Source: Okapia johnstoni (Eukaryota > Chordata > Mammalia > Artiodactyla > Giraffidae). From it: a stretch of 64,000 bases of DNA. Shown piece by piece: positions 44,756 through 56,245 of this stretch. The stretch covers positions 65,280,985 to 65,344,984 of the forward strand of contig CM044321.1 in NCBI GenBank assembly GCA_024291935.2, read 5' to 3'. Both the position numbers and the translations under genes were made by a program. The notes beneath the pieces were generated by a model. The model did not search any database. It had not been told where the DNA came from and worked only from the letters and a program-made list of their open reading frames with translations. Each line of letters opens with the position of its first letter. Positions within the stretch are counted from its first letter, which is position 1.

Positions 44756-45530
44756 CTAATGCCTTTCGCTTATGTATTTCATATTACTCAAGCTAAAAAA
44801 GACATAGTTACTATTTCTGTCTAAAATTATGTTGCTTGGTATTTCTTTCAAGCTTCCATCCCAAACATTAAATCAGTTTAAGATATATTTTGAGACTATC
44901 TAAATTCTCAACAAATCAGTTTATGTTAAATAGCTCATTGAAAAAATAATTGTAGAAGAGATAGATACTTGGAAAAATCAATTGGTTAAATTTAATCCTG
45001 AGATTTACATGGTCAACAAATGGTTTCAAACTTGTTATAAAATATTCAAACTGTGTGGCCCATCCTTTTACATACCAAAAGCAAGACAATATTATATAAC
45101 TAATGAATCTGAAGTGGAGAAAACTTATTCTGATAGTTCAGGTCACTTGTAGCAGTTTGGGTTACTGCATGGTTGATTTGAAAATGTGATTATCATTTAA
45201 GATGTCAAAACACCTGTTAATTTGATGTCAAATGTGGATGTAATAATAATAGTTATTATTATTTGGAATCTAAAGTGCAACACTTAGTTATTCTAGTTAA
45301 TTCAATTAACCTTTGAAGAGCTAAGTGCTGTAAGTGTGAGGACAAATTATCATTTTGTTTTAGCAGTTTGATTTTGGCTACATGACATTGTTTGTATTGA
45401 GTTTCTAAATTAATAGCCTGAAATATATATTTCAAAAAATATTGTAATTATGTATTCAACTTGTCCAGATACTGTACCAGATTCTGGAGACAGAAGAATG
45501 AGATATATTCTTCTCAAAGATCTCACAGTC
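44756..45530. other. Unassigned AT-rich stretch
   Basis: No repeat or gene recognised between two antisense BovB fragments. Confidence 0.4.
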
Positions 45531-46205
45531 TCAGTTCAGTTCAGTCTCTCAGTCATGTCTGACTCTTTGCAACCCCATGGATTACAGCATGCCAGGCCTC
45601 CCTGTCCATCACCAACTCCCCAAGCTCACTCAAACTCATGTCCATTGAGTTGGTGATGCCATCCAACCATCTCATCCTCTGTCGTCCACTTCTCCTCCTG
45701 CCCTCAATCTTTGCCAGTATCAGGGTCTTTTCCAATGAGTCAGTTCTTCACATCGGGCAGCCAAAGTATCGGAGTTTCAGCTTCAGCATCAGTCCTTCCA
45801 ATGAATATTCAGGACTGATTTCCTTTAAGATGGACTGGTTTGATCTCCTTGCAGTCCAAGGAACTCTCAAGAGTCTTCTCCAACACCACAGTTCAAAAGC
45901 GTCAATTCTTCAGTGCTCAGCTTTCTTTATAGTCCAACTCTCACATCCATACAGGACTACTGGAAAAACCATAGCTTTGACTAGACAGACCATTGTTGGC
46001 AAAGTAATGTCTCTGCTTTTTAATATGCTAGGTTGGTCATAACTTTTCTTCCAAGGAGCAAACGTCTTTTAATTTCATGGCTGCAATCACCATCTGCAGT
46101 GATTTTGGAGCCCCCCCAAATAAAGTCTGTCACTGTTTCCAATGTTTCCCCATCTATTTGCCATGAAGTGATGAGACTGGGTGCCATGATCTTAGTTTTC
46201 TGACC
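45531..46205 (-). mobile_element. BovB 3' fragment
   Basis: Antisense, from the cagttcagttcagt terminus to gccatgatcttagttttctg, about 675 bp and well preserved. It carries a C7 run (46110-46117 region) at the same T/G-run position where the 3.8 kb copy is frameshifted. A 134-codon plus-strand frame through it is only an antisense shadow. Confidence 0.95.
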
Positions 46206-46694
46206 TTAATTTTCTAGTTTTCTGGGTATGGCATAAGCCATCTTGGAGGAGGTCACTATTAACCCCACAATAGAGCCACCAGTACTTACACAGGACTAAG
46301 GAAACAGACTCTTGGAGGGCACAAAGAAAACATCGTGCACACCAGGACCCAGGAGAAAGGAAATTTGCCCATGATTGTCCAGGAGTCTCTGGCAGAGGCA
46401 TGGGTCAGTGGTGGCCTGCTGCAGGATCGGGGGCACTGAGTGCAGCAGTGCGAACACAGGACCTTTTGAAGGACCTATCTTCATTATCTCCACCATAGTT
46501 TAGCCTCAGGTCAGACAACAGGGAAAGAACACAACCCTGCCCATCAAGAGAAAATTGGATTAAAGATTTACTGAGCATGGCCCAACCCATCAGAATAAGA
46601 CCCAGTTTCCCCCACAGTCAGTCTCTCCCATCAGGAAGCTTCCAGAAGCCTCTTATCTCACAGTCTAGTGAGATTTAATTTCAACCATGTAAGT
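46206..46694. other. Unassigned non-coding stretch
   Basis: No recognised repeat. Minus-strand frames of about 60-70 codons overlap here without domains. Confidence 0.35.
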
Positions 46695-46704
46695 AAGTGT
46701 AAAT

Positions 46705-46924
46705 GCTTCCCAGGTGGCTCAGGTAAAGAATCTGCCTGCAGTGCAGGAGTCATAGGAGATGCAGGTTGGATCCCTGGGTCAGGAAGATCCCCTGTATGAG
46801 AGCATGGCAACCCACTCCAGTATTCTTGCCTGGAGAATCCCATGGACAGAGGAGCCTGGCAGGTTACAGTCCATGAGGTTGCAAAGAGTCAGACACAACT
46901 AATTGTGTGATTGAGCAGCCATGA
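46705..46924 (+). mobile_element. Bov-tA SINE
   Basis: Sense copy (gcttcccaggtggctcaggt, ggcaacccactccagtattc, gcaaagagtcagacacaact). A perfect 10-bp target-site duplication, aagtgtaaat, lies at 46695-46704 and 46925-46934. Confidence 0.95.
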
Positions 46925-47007
46925 AAGTGTAAATCTTAGTGATTAGCTACATTCCTTCTCAAAAAAGTATTGATGTCCTAACACAAAAATAATCCTTGAT
47001 TCTCCTG

Positions 47008-47469
47008 AGAGTTAACTTTATGTGCCAATTTGACTGAATTTCTGGGTCTTTCTGTGACGGGGTTTCTGGAAGAGATTAGCATTTGAATGGGTGGGCTAAG
47101 TAAAGTGAACTGCCCTCCCTAATGTAGATAGCCACCACGTGGTTCACTGGGGACCTGAATAAATAGAACAAAAGGGTGGTGCAAAGGAGAACTTGCTCTT
47201 TCCATCTGACTACCTGGGATGGCTATCAATCTTCTGCCCTCAGTGCCCTTGTTTAAGGCCTTCAATCTTTGACTGGAACTTGCACCATTTACTCTCTCTT
47301 TCGTGCCTTTGAACCTACACCACTGGGTTTCTTGGGTCTTTGGCTTACAGAGGGCAAATCATGGGACTTCTTAGCTTCCATAACCATGTGAGTCAAGACC
47401 TTACAATCAGTCTCTCTCAATCAATATATCATATTGGTTCTGTTTCTCTGGAGAACCCTGACTAATACA
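47008..47469 (-). mobile_element. ERVL-type solo LTR (MLT2-like)
   Basis: Antisense LTR: agagttaactttatgtgcca, ggtttctggaagagattagc, aatgggtgggctaagtaaag, a gacctgaataaatagaacaa block, tgggacttcttagcttccat, and the end ttctctggagaaccctgact with aataca. It is better preserved than the 22.8 kb copy. Confidence 0.82.
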
Positions 47470-47699
47470 ATTCTTAAGCCCAATCTGAGACAATCAAAAT
47501 TTCAATTGAGGATGGGCCTGATACCAGTTAGCATAGGAGTTTAACTAATAAGAACTTAAAATGAAAAAAAAATCATTAAAGTGCAGATTTTCCTTTCTGG
47601 GAATTTATGGTCCCTGGTATGGAAATAAGATGAAGCAGGATTTGCCTGCATATGGTGGATATATTTAAGTCAAAGAGGATACAGACATATTGGCATTTT

Positions 47700-47981
47700 T
47701 AAGATTTTAATATTTAAAGTACATTAGGAAAAAATATACTATCACATTGTGGCATTATTATAATGTGTAATAATTACATATAATAATAATATGTTATAAT
47801 ATTAATATAATATGAATTATATAATTATAATTATATACTTATATAATTATACTTATACATCATATATTTAATAATATATTAAAATTATTAAATATATAAA
47901 ACATATAATATAAAGTTATGTAAACAAATTTATATAATAAATATATACAAATATATCTATATATAAAATATATTTATATCT
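47700..47981. repeat. AT-rich low-complexity block, left part
   Basis: Almost pure A and T with many taat/atta and atata palindromes. It is interrupted at 47982 by a Bov-A2 SINE whose 12-bp duplicated target, atatttatatct (47970-47981), is part of the AT tract. Confidence 0.9.
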
Positions 47982-48255
47982 GTTGCTGCTGCTGCTGTCG
48001 CTTCAGTAGTGTCGTACTCTGTGCGACCCCATAGACGGCAGCCCACCAGGCTTCTCTGTCCCTGGGATTCTCCAGGCAAGAACACTGGAGTGGGTTGCCA
48101 TTTCCTTCTCCAATGCATGAAAGTGAAAAGTGAAAGTGAAGTTGCTCAGTCGTGTCTGACTCTTAGCGAATCTATGGACTGCAGCCTACCAGGCTCATCC
48201 GTCCATGGGATTTTCCAGGCAAGAGTACTGGAGTGGGTTGCCCTTGCCTTCTCCA
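47982..48255 (-). mobile_element. Bov-A2 SINE (dimer)
   Basis: Two antisense Bov-A units joined by a gaaagtgaaaagtgaaagtg linker, beginning with a (tgc)n tract (47983-47997) that is the reversed agc tail. A perfect 12-bp duplication, atatttatatct at 47970-47981 and 48256-48267, and low divergence point to a young insertion. Confidence 0.95.
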
Positions 48256-48522
48256 ATATTTATATCTATATATTTATAAATTGTTATAAGTTGCTTATTA
48301 TTTATGTAGATATAAATATATAAATTATATCTATGTTATATATACTATATATTATATATATGACTTTGTATTATAATACACAATTTATATTATATATATT
48401 TTTATATATATTGATTATATGTTCAAATATATTAATTTTAATATTAATAATATGTTATTATTAATAACATATAATTTATATATATGTCTATATGTGTCTG
48501 TCTATATATATGTGTGTGTGTA

Positions 48523-48560
<38 letters not shown>
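48256..48560. repeat. AT-rich low-complexity block, right part
   Basis: Continues the AT tract and ends in TG/TA microsatellites, with (TA)n at 48533-48560. It includes a palindrome with 11-bp arms, 48450-48460 and 48462-48472, around one central base. Confidence 0.92.
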
Positions 48561-48566
<6 letters not shown>

Positions 48567-48608
48567 TTTTGTTTCTAGTCCTGGCACAGAGTTTCAAAAA
48601 CCCTTGTG

Positions 48609-48689
48609 GTCTTCCCTGGTGGTACAGTGATTAAGACTTCTTGTTTTCACTGCAGTGGTCTCAGGTTTGATCCCTGGTTAAAAAAAAAA
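48609..48689 (+). mobile_element. CHR-type SINE fragment
   Basis: Head gtcttccctggtggtacagt, box B ggtttgatccctggtt, then an A-run. Short form lacking most of the body. Confidence 0.78.
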
Positions 48690-48713
48690 GAAATCTGAAA
48701 TTTCCTTAGTTAT

Positions 48714-49442
48714 CCGTTCAGTTCAGTTCAGTCGCACAGTCGTGTCCAACTCTCTGCGACCTCATGGACTGCAGCACAAAAGGCATCCCTGTCCATCACC
48801 AACTCCTGGAGCTCACTCAAACTCATGTACATCAAGTCGGTGATGCCATCCAACCATCTCATCCTGTCGTCCCCTTGTCCTCCTGCCTTCTTCAATCGTC
48901 CCCAGCATCAGGGTCTTTTCCAATGATTCAGTTCTTTGCTTCAGGTGGTCAAAGTATTGGAGCTTCAGCTTCAGCGTCAGTCTTTCCAATGAATATTCAG
49001 GACTGATTTCCTTTAAGTGGACTGGTTTGATCTCCTTGAAGTCCAAGGGACTCTCAAGGTTCTTCTCCAACACTACAGTTAAAAAGCATCAATTGTTTGG
49101 TGCTCAGCTTTCTTTATAGTCCAACTCTCACATCCATACATGACTACTGGAAAAACCATAGCTTTGACTAGACAGATCTTTGTTGGCAAAGTAATGTCTC
49201 TGGTTTTTAATATGCTGTCTAGGTTGGTCACAGCTTTTCTTCCAAGGAGCAAGTGTCTTTTAATTTCATGGCTGCAGTCACCATCTGCAGTGATTTTGCA
49301 GCCCCCCCAAATAAAGTCTCTCACTATTTCCATTGTTTCCCCATCTATTTGCCATGAAGTGATGGGACCAGATGCCATGATCTTAGTTTTCTGAATGTTG
49401 AGCTTTAAGCCAACTTTTTCACTCTCCTCTTTCACTTTCATT
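48714..49442 (-). mobile_element. BovB 3' fragment
   Basis: Antisense, from gttcagttcagttcagtcgc to caactttttcactctcctct. It is about 730 bp and the longest antisense copy. A cttagt(t/c)at repeat at 48705-48713 and 49443-49451 may be the target-site duplication. On the minus strand the C-terminal reverse transcriptase region is still open for 120 codons (49079-49441), so decay is lighter than in the 3.8 kb copy. A small deletion lies near 49016. Confidence 0.95.
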
Positions 49443-49451
49443 CTTAGTCAT

Positions 49452-49902
49452 AGGGAAGTTTTCTTATTCATAAAGAAGTCCTTTCAGTAACAGGCAAGTT
49501 TATGCTAATGATAGGAAGCTTTAGGTAGCTTGAGAATGGAGACTGGTCACCAGAAAAACTAATTATATGATTAGAGGGTTGGCATTTTCAGCTTCATCCT
49601 CTGCCCTTCCTCTCAACTTCTAATTTAATCTTAACATTTGGATTATTAACAGACGTTTCTTTCAGTACATGTATTACAAATATATGTAATATTTGGTTTA
49701 ATATAAAAGTAAATTTTTTCCCAAATCTTCAAGTAACATGGACCCTGTGGGTTGATACTCCAGTTTATTCTATGGCTTTTGTCCCCTTGCCCTATAGTAC
49801 CACTTAATTCCATGGGTATCTTTTCAGTTCCCCCCCTCCCCAGTCCCTAGGCTACATGGGAAACACAACTGGAAGAGGAGAACCCACCTCCAGAAAGTGG
49901 TT
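49452..49902. other. Unassigned non-coding stretch
   Basis: No repeat or gene recognised. Confidence 0.35.
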
Positions 49903-50085
49903 CTGAAACATCAGTGTGGATAAGACTTATCCTAGGGAAGTTTTGTACAAGTATAGATTTATGGATGCTAGCCCAGAAATTCTTATTGATAAGTATGGCA
50001 GTGGGTCTCAGGAATCTACATTTTATCCAGTACTTAAAGCATGCCTAATATTAATAATCATTGCATTAGACTTTGAGCAAAACTA
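49903..50085. mobile_element. MER5-type hAT fragment
   Basis: Shows the near-palindromic MER5 layout: gaaacatcagtgtggataag, ctagcccagaaattcttatt, tctcaggaatctacatttta, and a final ttagactttgagcaaaac block. Moderate divergence. Confidence 0.62.
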
Positions 50086-50097
50086 TATTAGGCTTTT

Positions 50098-50217
50098 TTC
50101 TTATTTTTGACTATGCCATGTGGCATGTGGGATGTTAGTTCCATGACTAGGAATTGAACCCATGCCCCCTGCATTTGAAGCTTGGTGTCATAACCACTGT
50201 ATGGCCAGAGAAGTCCT
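50098..50217 (-). mobile_element. CHR-type SINE, short form
   Basis: Antisense copy: tttgactatgccatgtggca, gggatgttagttccatgact, attgaacccatgccccctgc, aaccactgtatggccagag. Confidence 0.78.
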
Positions 50218-53200
50218 TGTCTTAAGCTTTGGTCTCAGCAAAGTGCATGACCTGAGTCAAGCAATTGACCCCTGTCGTCTCTTCCTCACTGTAAAATAAA
50301 AGACTTGATTAGATGTACTTGACCATTTCTTCCAGTTCCACAAAGTTCTAGCATTCCTTTATCTGTCATGCTTGATGGCTAATAAATCCTGAGCAAAGTT
50401 ATAAAAAAATAAAGTCTTCCCTGATAGTAGAATACAGATATTGAAGGATAACCCTGCTTTATTCATAAATAATGCTCAGACTTCCTTAATAAATTCCTTT
50501 CCACTTTAAAAAATTATACTTCATCATACCAGTGCATTAAGGTTTGTACTTTTGTGGCTGTGAGTCATTTAAATTAAATCTAAGATACTGCAGGAGGGTA
50601 ACAGTATAATTGGTCTCATGGATTTAGTTATTGTGACTGACTGTATCCAGAAATTTTCGTCAGCATATTAATAAATGCCTTAAGGAAATATAACTTTTTT
50701 ATTCATGGGCAGAGAAACCTATGAAAATATTTTCATAATAATTATGCTTTAAAAATTCTTATTACAGCATTTATATGATTCTCGACGAATTATTTTATTC
50801 CTGTCTCCCACCCAAAAAACCCTAGATACTGTTACATCTAGAGTAATCACAAAGACATAGACTTTTACATTAAAATTTAAAACTTTGGCTTGGGAAGGGG
50901 GAGCATATAGCAAATAGGGAGGGGCTGGTGCATAGTAACCAGAAGATGAGGCATTGAAGTTCCAGATGTGTACCTGTTATATTTTACTTTTAAATATGGG
51001 CATTAATAATAATATGCAAAACATGAGGCTGGGGAGAAAACATAAAATCTAGATCTAATTAATAGCCGGCAGTAATAGATGGGTAGGAAACGTCGTATGC
51101 AAATTCATCAGGATCCCTGACCTCCTCTATTTCTAGCACATTCAAATCTGGAACACAAGGAACAAACCTCCTTTTAACCCAAGAGACCACTAAAGAATGT
51201 GAAGAAGAAAGAAGCCATAATGTGGAGATAAACCCACTGGCAGACTCATAACAGAATACAGACACCAGACAAAACCCCCACATATGGTCAAGTAATTTCA
51301 GGGTCAACTAATTTGCAGAGAAGAGGAGAAAGGAGTGTCATAAAGGCTTCAGGAAATTTTGAAAATCTCGAGTTTCCAAAAGGAATACTCTCTAACTCCT
51401 GAAAAGTGGAAGGAAAGCCTTTTCCTCTGTGTACACACATATGAGAGGTTTATTTGCTCCGTTCCTTAGGTGAATGTCCTTCAGCCAGTGTCCAGCTGCA
51501 CATTTGACCACCCACATGGTGCTAAATCCCTTGCTTTCCTTCTCCTGCGCATGAGTCCTCTGACAAGTCTGGGGTGGTGCATAAGAAAAATTGGTAGTTA
51601 ATGTTTTAAGTTGAAGACAAATTACTGGGAGGATGTATTTTCTTCCCATTCAGTGGTCGTGAAGAGTTTGGTGGGAGGAAAGGGAACTTCAAAGGCATTT
51701 TTTACAATCCATGGCCTTGCTAGCACCACAGTCCTGAACAGCAGGGCCTTGTATGAGTCTCCTGTTTCCACACACACATCCAGCCAGCTTTCATCTCATT
51801 CTGTATAGGGTGCGGTGTTGTCATTAATAATAAGAATAATATGATGTTACAGTGTTGATTACTGTATTGAGCAGGAAACAGATGGCTCACTCAGAAGGGG
51901 TGATTGGAGAAGGTTGAGTGAAGGGGCTGTTTACAAAGGAGCAGCACTGGTCAGAGAAACAGACTCCTGATGGTCCTCACTGCAGAGCCAGAAACAGGGG
52001 CAGGGCAGGGCATGCCCTCATCATCCCATGGCCTGAGGGGCAAGGGGAGAGAGTGGTTATCAAAGCCAAAAGAGAGCTCAGCCATAGGACTGGGCCATCT
52101 GGCAGAAACTGGAGCAGAGAAAAGCACTGATGTTATACCGGATCTGGCGTGGAGGGAGCTCAGGCTGACCTCTCTCTCTGGTCACTCTCAGGAACTCGGT
52201 GGCTTCCCCTGTCTCTACCCCCCACATACCCCCATGGTCAGACTCCCAGGGCAGAGAGCAGGATGACAAGGGCAGAGAGTTGATTCAGAGGGCAAGTGGA
52301 GAATATCCTGCACACCTGAAAGATCCATAAGATCAGACCTTTGCAAAAGAAAATCCAACAGACCTTCTTTCAGTGAAAACCTGGCATCTGCCCCATCACT
52401 TCCTTATCACCTTCTCCTTTGCTTCGTACATGTAGCTCCCTCTTAGCTGTGAGAGAGACAAGGGCCACAGTCAGTTCTGGATGGGGGAACATCAGCAGAA
52501 GAATACTGCAAAGGTTCTAGGAAAGCATATGTGTTCCTGATAAAAGTTGCAGAGAGGATAGTGATGTCTTTCCCTCTTATTCCTGCCTTAGACGGGTGTA
52601 TAAGGCCTGGAACAGAAGTAACCATCTTTCAGCAATGAGGTAAAAAAGAGGGAAGAATGCTGGCCCTGATATTATTAAGCCATTGATCCAATGCCAACAG
52701 TGCCTACCTCCAGATATTTTAAGTGAGAAAAATCACCTCTGACTGTTTTCTAAGTGTCCATAAATTGAGAACTTGGTGCTTGTTCAAATATAGGGGTCAG
52801 GTGGGTGTGACAGCTAGACTGCTGTCAGGAACACTTGCAAGAAACTGTGGGAGCATATTTGGGGATAAAAATCTCAATAATTTATATCCAGATAGATTAA
52901 ATTAGGTTATATGTAGGACGTCTATGAGGAAACATAGAATGAGAAGTTGCATTTATGTGTCTAAAAGAAAGACTATTTTAGGAATAAAATTTAGGAATAT
53001 ATATTATACATGATATAATTAAGTCTTAGGAGTAAAATGAGATCCTCTTCCTCTATTTTATATAGAGAAAAGTATCAAGGACCAAGTTCTGAGAATTCCC
53101 ACATTTAGAGCTTAGATAAACAAGGGGTGCTCCCAATGGTAGATTTAGCAAAGAACCAGGTAGAGGTCAAGAGAAGAATGCATTTTAAGAAACAGACAAC

Positions 53201-53423
53201 AGTTTTTGGTGAAATGGAGAAGTCAGTCAAGGAAGATGTTGGTCACAGATGATATTTAGAAGGAAAAACTAGTTCTTGGTGGCTGATCTGATATTTCAAG
53301 AAACAGTATGCCTGATGTAAAGGGTTACTGTACTCAGCATAGCTCTTCTCTGTGAGAACAGTGCCAAAACCTTGTTATTGGTGCAATTTAACTATTAATT
53401 GAGAATAAATAATGGCTCCTTGT
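50218..53423. other. Unassigned stretch
   Basis: About 3.2 kb with no confident repeat. 51.3-52.6 kb is less AT-rich and holds frames of 60-98 codons on both strands (for example 51970-52266, plus) without domains. The stretch 51860-52270 has the feel of an old LTR but I cannot match it. Confidence 0.4.
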
Positions 53424-53430
53424 TTCATCT

Positions 53431-53833
53431 ATCAGTTCAGTTCAGTCGCTCAGTCGTGTCCGACTCTTTGCGACTCCATGAATCACAGCACGCCAGGCCT
53501 CCCTGTCCATCACCAACTCCCAGAGTTTACCCAAACCCATGTGCATCGAGTCGGTGATGCCATCCAGCCATCTCATCCTCTGTCGTCCCCTTCTCCTCCT
53601 GCCCCCAATCCTTCTCAGCATTAGGGTCTTTTCCAATGAGTCAACTCTTCGCATGAGGTGGACACAGTATTGGAGTTTCAGCTTCAACATCAGTCCTTCC
53701 AATGAACACCCAGGATTGATCTCATTTAGGATGGATTGATTGGATCTCCTTGCAGTCCAAGGGACTCTCAAGAGTCTTCTCCAACACCACAGTTCAAAAG
53801 CATCAATTCTGCAGTGCTCAGCTTTCTTCACCG
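53431..53833 (-). mobile_element. BovB 3' fragment
   Basis: Antisense, from atcagttcagttcagtcgct to gcagtgctcagctttcttca. The 7-bp repeat ttcatct at 53424-53430 and 53834-53840 is a plausible target-site duplication. On the minus strand a 129-codon frame (53442-53831) still reads as the BovB C-terminal tail, indicating light decay. Confidence 0.95.
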
Positions 53834-53840
53834 TTCATCT

Positions 53841-54224
53841 CTAACAGTGGTTATTTTTAAGGTCTCTTGGAATATCTGTTAATGAAAAAGTTACAAGAAA
53901 CAGAGAAAGGGGGGAGAAAGAGAGAGGGGAAGGAAGGAAAGAAGGCAGGAAAAAACATAAGAAAGGAAATATGTAAAGCAAAGAGAGAATAAAGATTAAC
54001 TCATTATCAGAAGTTATAATTAGATTAAAATAGTGGTCTTAAATACTACATTATAAATGGAAAATTTTAGTTAAATACAAAGATGCTCTCTTTATTCTTT
54101 GTCATTAGAATCACAGGCCCCAAACTGGAAAACATGCTGAAAGTGGGTGAGGAACAAATCTGTAACAGGATGTTACTAACACGACTGAACCATATAGACA
54201 ATGATTTGAAGGCTTATCTGTGTC
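53841..54224. other. Unassigned stretch with purine-rich patch
   Basis: GA-rich run at 53900-53955 (gaaagagagaggggaaggaa and similar units). No gene recognised. Confidence 0.4.
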
Positions 54225-54340
54225 TAATTAAATAATTACTTGAGGCAACTTACTTAATGTCTTTGAGCCTTGAATTTCTCATTTGTAAGATGGGGACAAG
54301 AGTCACTGTCTTGAAGATTACTTGTGAAGATAAACCACAA
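54225..54340 (+). mobile_element. MIR fragment
   Basis: Sense MIR core: aacttacttaatgtctttga, gccttgaatttctcatttgt, aagatggggacaagag. Confidence 0.72.
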
Positions 54341-54371
54341 TTTGGGGGTGTTGAACTAATTTCTAAGTTCA

Positions 54372-54490
54372 TGCACGCTCAGTGGTTCACTTGTGTCTGA
54401 TTCTTTGCAAGCATATGGACTGTAGCCCACGGGGCTCCTCTGTCTTTGGGATTTTTCAGGCAGGGATACTGGAGTGGGTTGGCATTTCCT
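54372..54490 (-). mobile_element. Bov-A fragment, inverted partner
   Basis: Antisense Bov-A unit: ctcagtggttcacttgtgtc, gactgtagcccacggggctc, ggatactggagtgggttggc. It stops where a sense Bov-tA begins. Confidence 0.85.
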
Positions 54491-54708
54491 TTCCAGGTGG
54501 CGCTAGTGATAAAGAATCCCCCTGGCCAACAAAGGAGATGCAGAAGACAAGGGTTCAATCCCTGGGTCAGGAAGATCCCTTGGAGTAGGAAATGGCAACC
54601 CACTCCAGTATTCTTGCCTGGAAAATCCTATGGATAGAAGAGTCTGGTGGGCTATAGTCCATGGAGTTGCAAAGAGTCAGACACAGCTGAGCCACTGAGC
54701 ATGCACAG
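54491..54708 (+). mobile_element. Bov-tA SINE
   Basis: Sense copy (ccaggtggcgctagtgataa, ggttcaatccctgggtcagg, ggcaacccactccagtattc, gcaaagagtcagacacagct). Head-to-head with the preceding antisense Bov-A, so their cores form an inverted repeat. Confidence 0.92.
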
Positions 54709-55494
54709 ACACAAGTTCTAAGACCCTCCCCAAACTGCTTTACTTGAGCTCATGGTCTTCAGTACAACGCTCTCCTGTTACCCAGGAAGCACCTCATGAT
54801 TTGTTCCTCATTGTTCTGTATGTGGCAGGGTTTCTTTTCAATTTCATGGCAAGTGAGACCTTGATTATCCTTGAAAGACCTGGGTGAACTGAGATTTGGA
54901 AGCACTGAACAAAATGTTTACTCTAAAGGTATATACTTCCAGCATACAACCATCTCACCTGTGATGTCTTCGGGCTTAAAAGTTGAGCATCTTCTGCTGA
55001 CATCAGTTCTAATATTCACTGTCAGCTGCTGCCTTTGTCAGCATTACATAAGAGTCAGCAGTGATATTATTCCATTGTTGATTTAGTGCTATTTCTGCAT
55101 GTGCATTGCCAAACCACACTTAGGTTTAGTTGTGGTTATATTTAACTTTATTCTTCTCAGTAAACCTTTTAAGGCATTACAAAAAAGAATCCTTTCTCTC
55201 AGTGAGATGGATTTTTATAACTACTTGAAACTTCAGATTTTTTTCAGGGTTCAGTAAGAAGATGGTGCACTTGGTAACTCTAACCCTGCATCAGCATTTT
55301 TAAGACATGGCTCTCTTTCCATTTTGACCTTTGCCTGCAGTGCTATCTTGAATCAATACGTTGAAACTTTCTTATTTTCTTTAGGAAAAACACATGAGGT
55401 TAACACGTATTTTGGGGGAATTATCAAGACATTGTCTCTGTAATCCAGAAGTAAGAAACACTATCCATTTGATATATGCAAATTTTGACTGTCT
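54709..55494. other. Unassigned non-coding stretch
   Basis: No repeat or gene recognised. Confidence 0.4.
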
Positions 55495-55675
55495 ACATTG
55501 TTTATAGCACTGTGGTAAATACAATAGAGATACAGCAAACAGTCAATAGATTCTGCCCTTTATATGCTTATATTCTTTGGAATAGATAAGGTCAGCAATG
55601 ACATCACACCAACAATATAGCAAGTAACATATAATCTGCAAGGGGATTTAGAGAGGGAAGAGGTTATTTCTAGTG
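55495..55675 (-). mobile_element. L2 fragment (weak)
   Basis: The order gcactgtggtaaatacaata, gatacagcaaacagtcaata, gattctgccctttatatgct and catataatctgcaagg resembles the antisense L2 3' region. Confidence 0.45.
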
Positions 55676-56029
55676 AGAAGATCTACGTCTGCACCTGTGC
55701 CTCTGTTATGAGTCATTCTCTCATTTTCGTGATGTATAGTATGTGCTTGAAGATGACTAGTTTCCCTCACTGTTTTTTCTTTCTGTAGAATTTTGAGGAA
55801 TCATCCAACCATTCTTACATTTTATTCTCTCTCTTTCCCTTTCAAGATGGCAGTGTTTCTTGTGGTATAATATTTTCAAAAACCTTGTGGGTCTCTTGTA
55901 TATATCACCTGGATCACATTATTAAACTAAATGGTCTTCTGTCTCTGGGTAATCCTATCTCTGTTTCTGTCTTCTGCTGTCTTCAGTACTAGCAAAAGTT
56001 TGCCAACAAAAGGTTGTCATATTACCTTC
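55676..56029. other. Unassigned non-coding stretch
   Basis: No repeat or gene recognised. Confidence 0.35.
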
Positions 56030-56245
56030 CTTTTATGTGTGTTAAATCTTCCCCTGCTTCTCTCTTATAAAGACACTAATGACTGGATTTAGGGCTCCCT
56101 CAGATAATCCTGGATAATCTCTCCATCACAAGAGTCTTAATTACAGGTGTAAAGACCCTTTTTCCAAATGAGGTATCATTCACAGGTTCTAGAGATAAAG
56201 ATGAGGACATATCTTTGGGAGCTGTTATTAGCTACACATCATTTA
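56030..56245 (-). mobile_element. MaLR LTR fragment
   Basis: Antisense: ctctcttataaagacactaa, tgactggatttagggctccc, gataatcctggataatctct, cctttttccaaatgaggtat, cacaggttctagagataaag, ggacatatctttggg. Only the 5' half of the LTR is visible. Confidence 0.75.

Noticed and set aside
45638..46042. 134-codon plus-strand open frame
   Set aside because: Lies wholly in antisense BovB sequence. The same residues ([16 protein letters not shown]) recur in every antisense BovB copy.
51860..52270. Old LTR or exon cluster
   Set aside because: The sequence feels LTR-like and is less AT-rich, but I could not match it to a family or find splice-flanked coding sequence.
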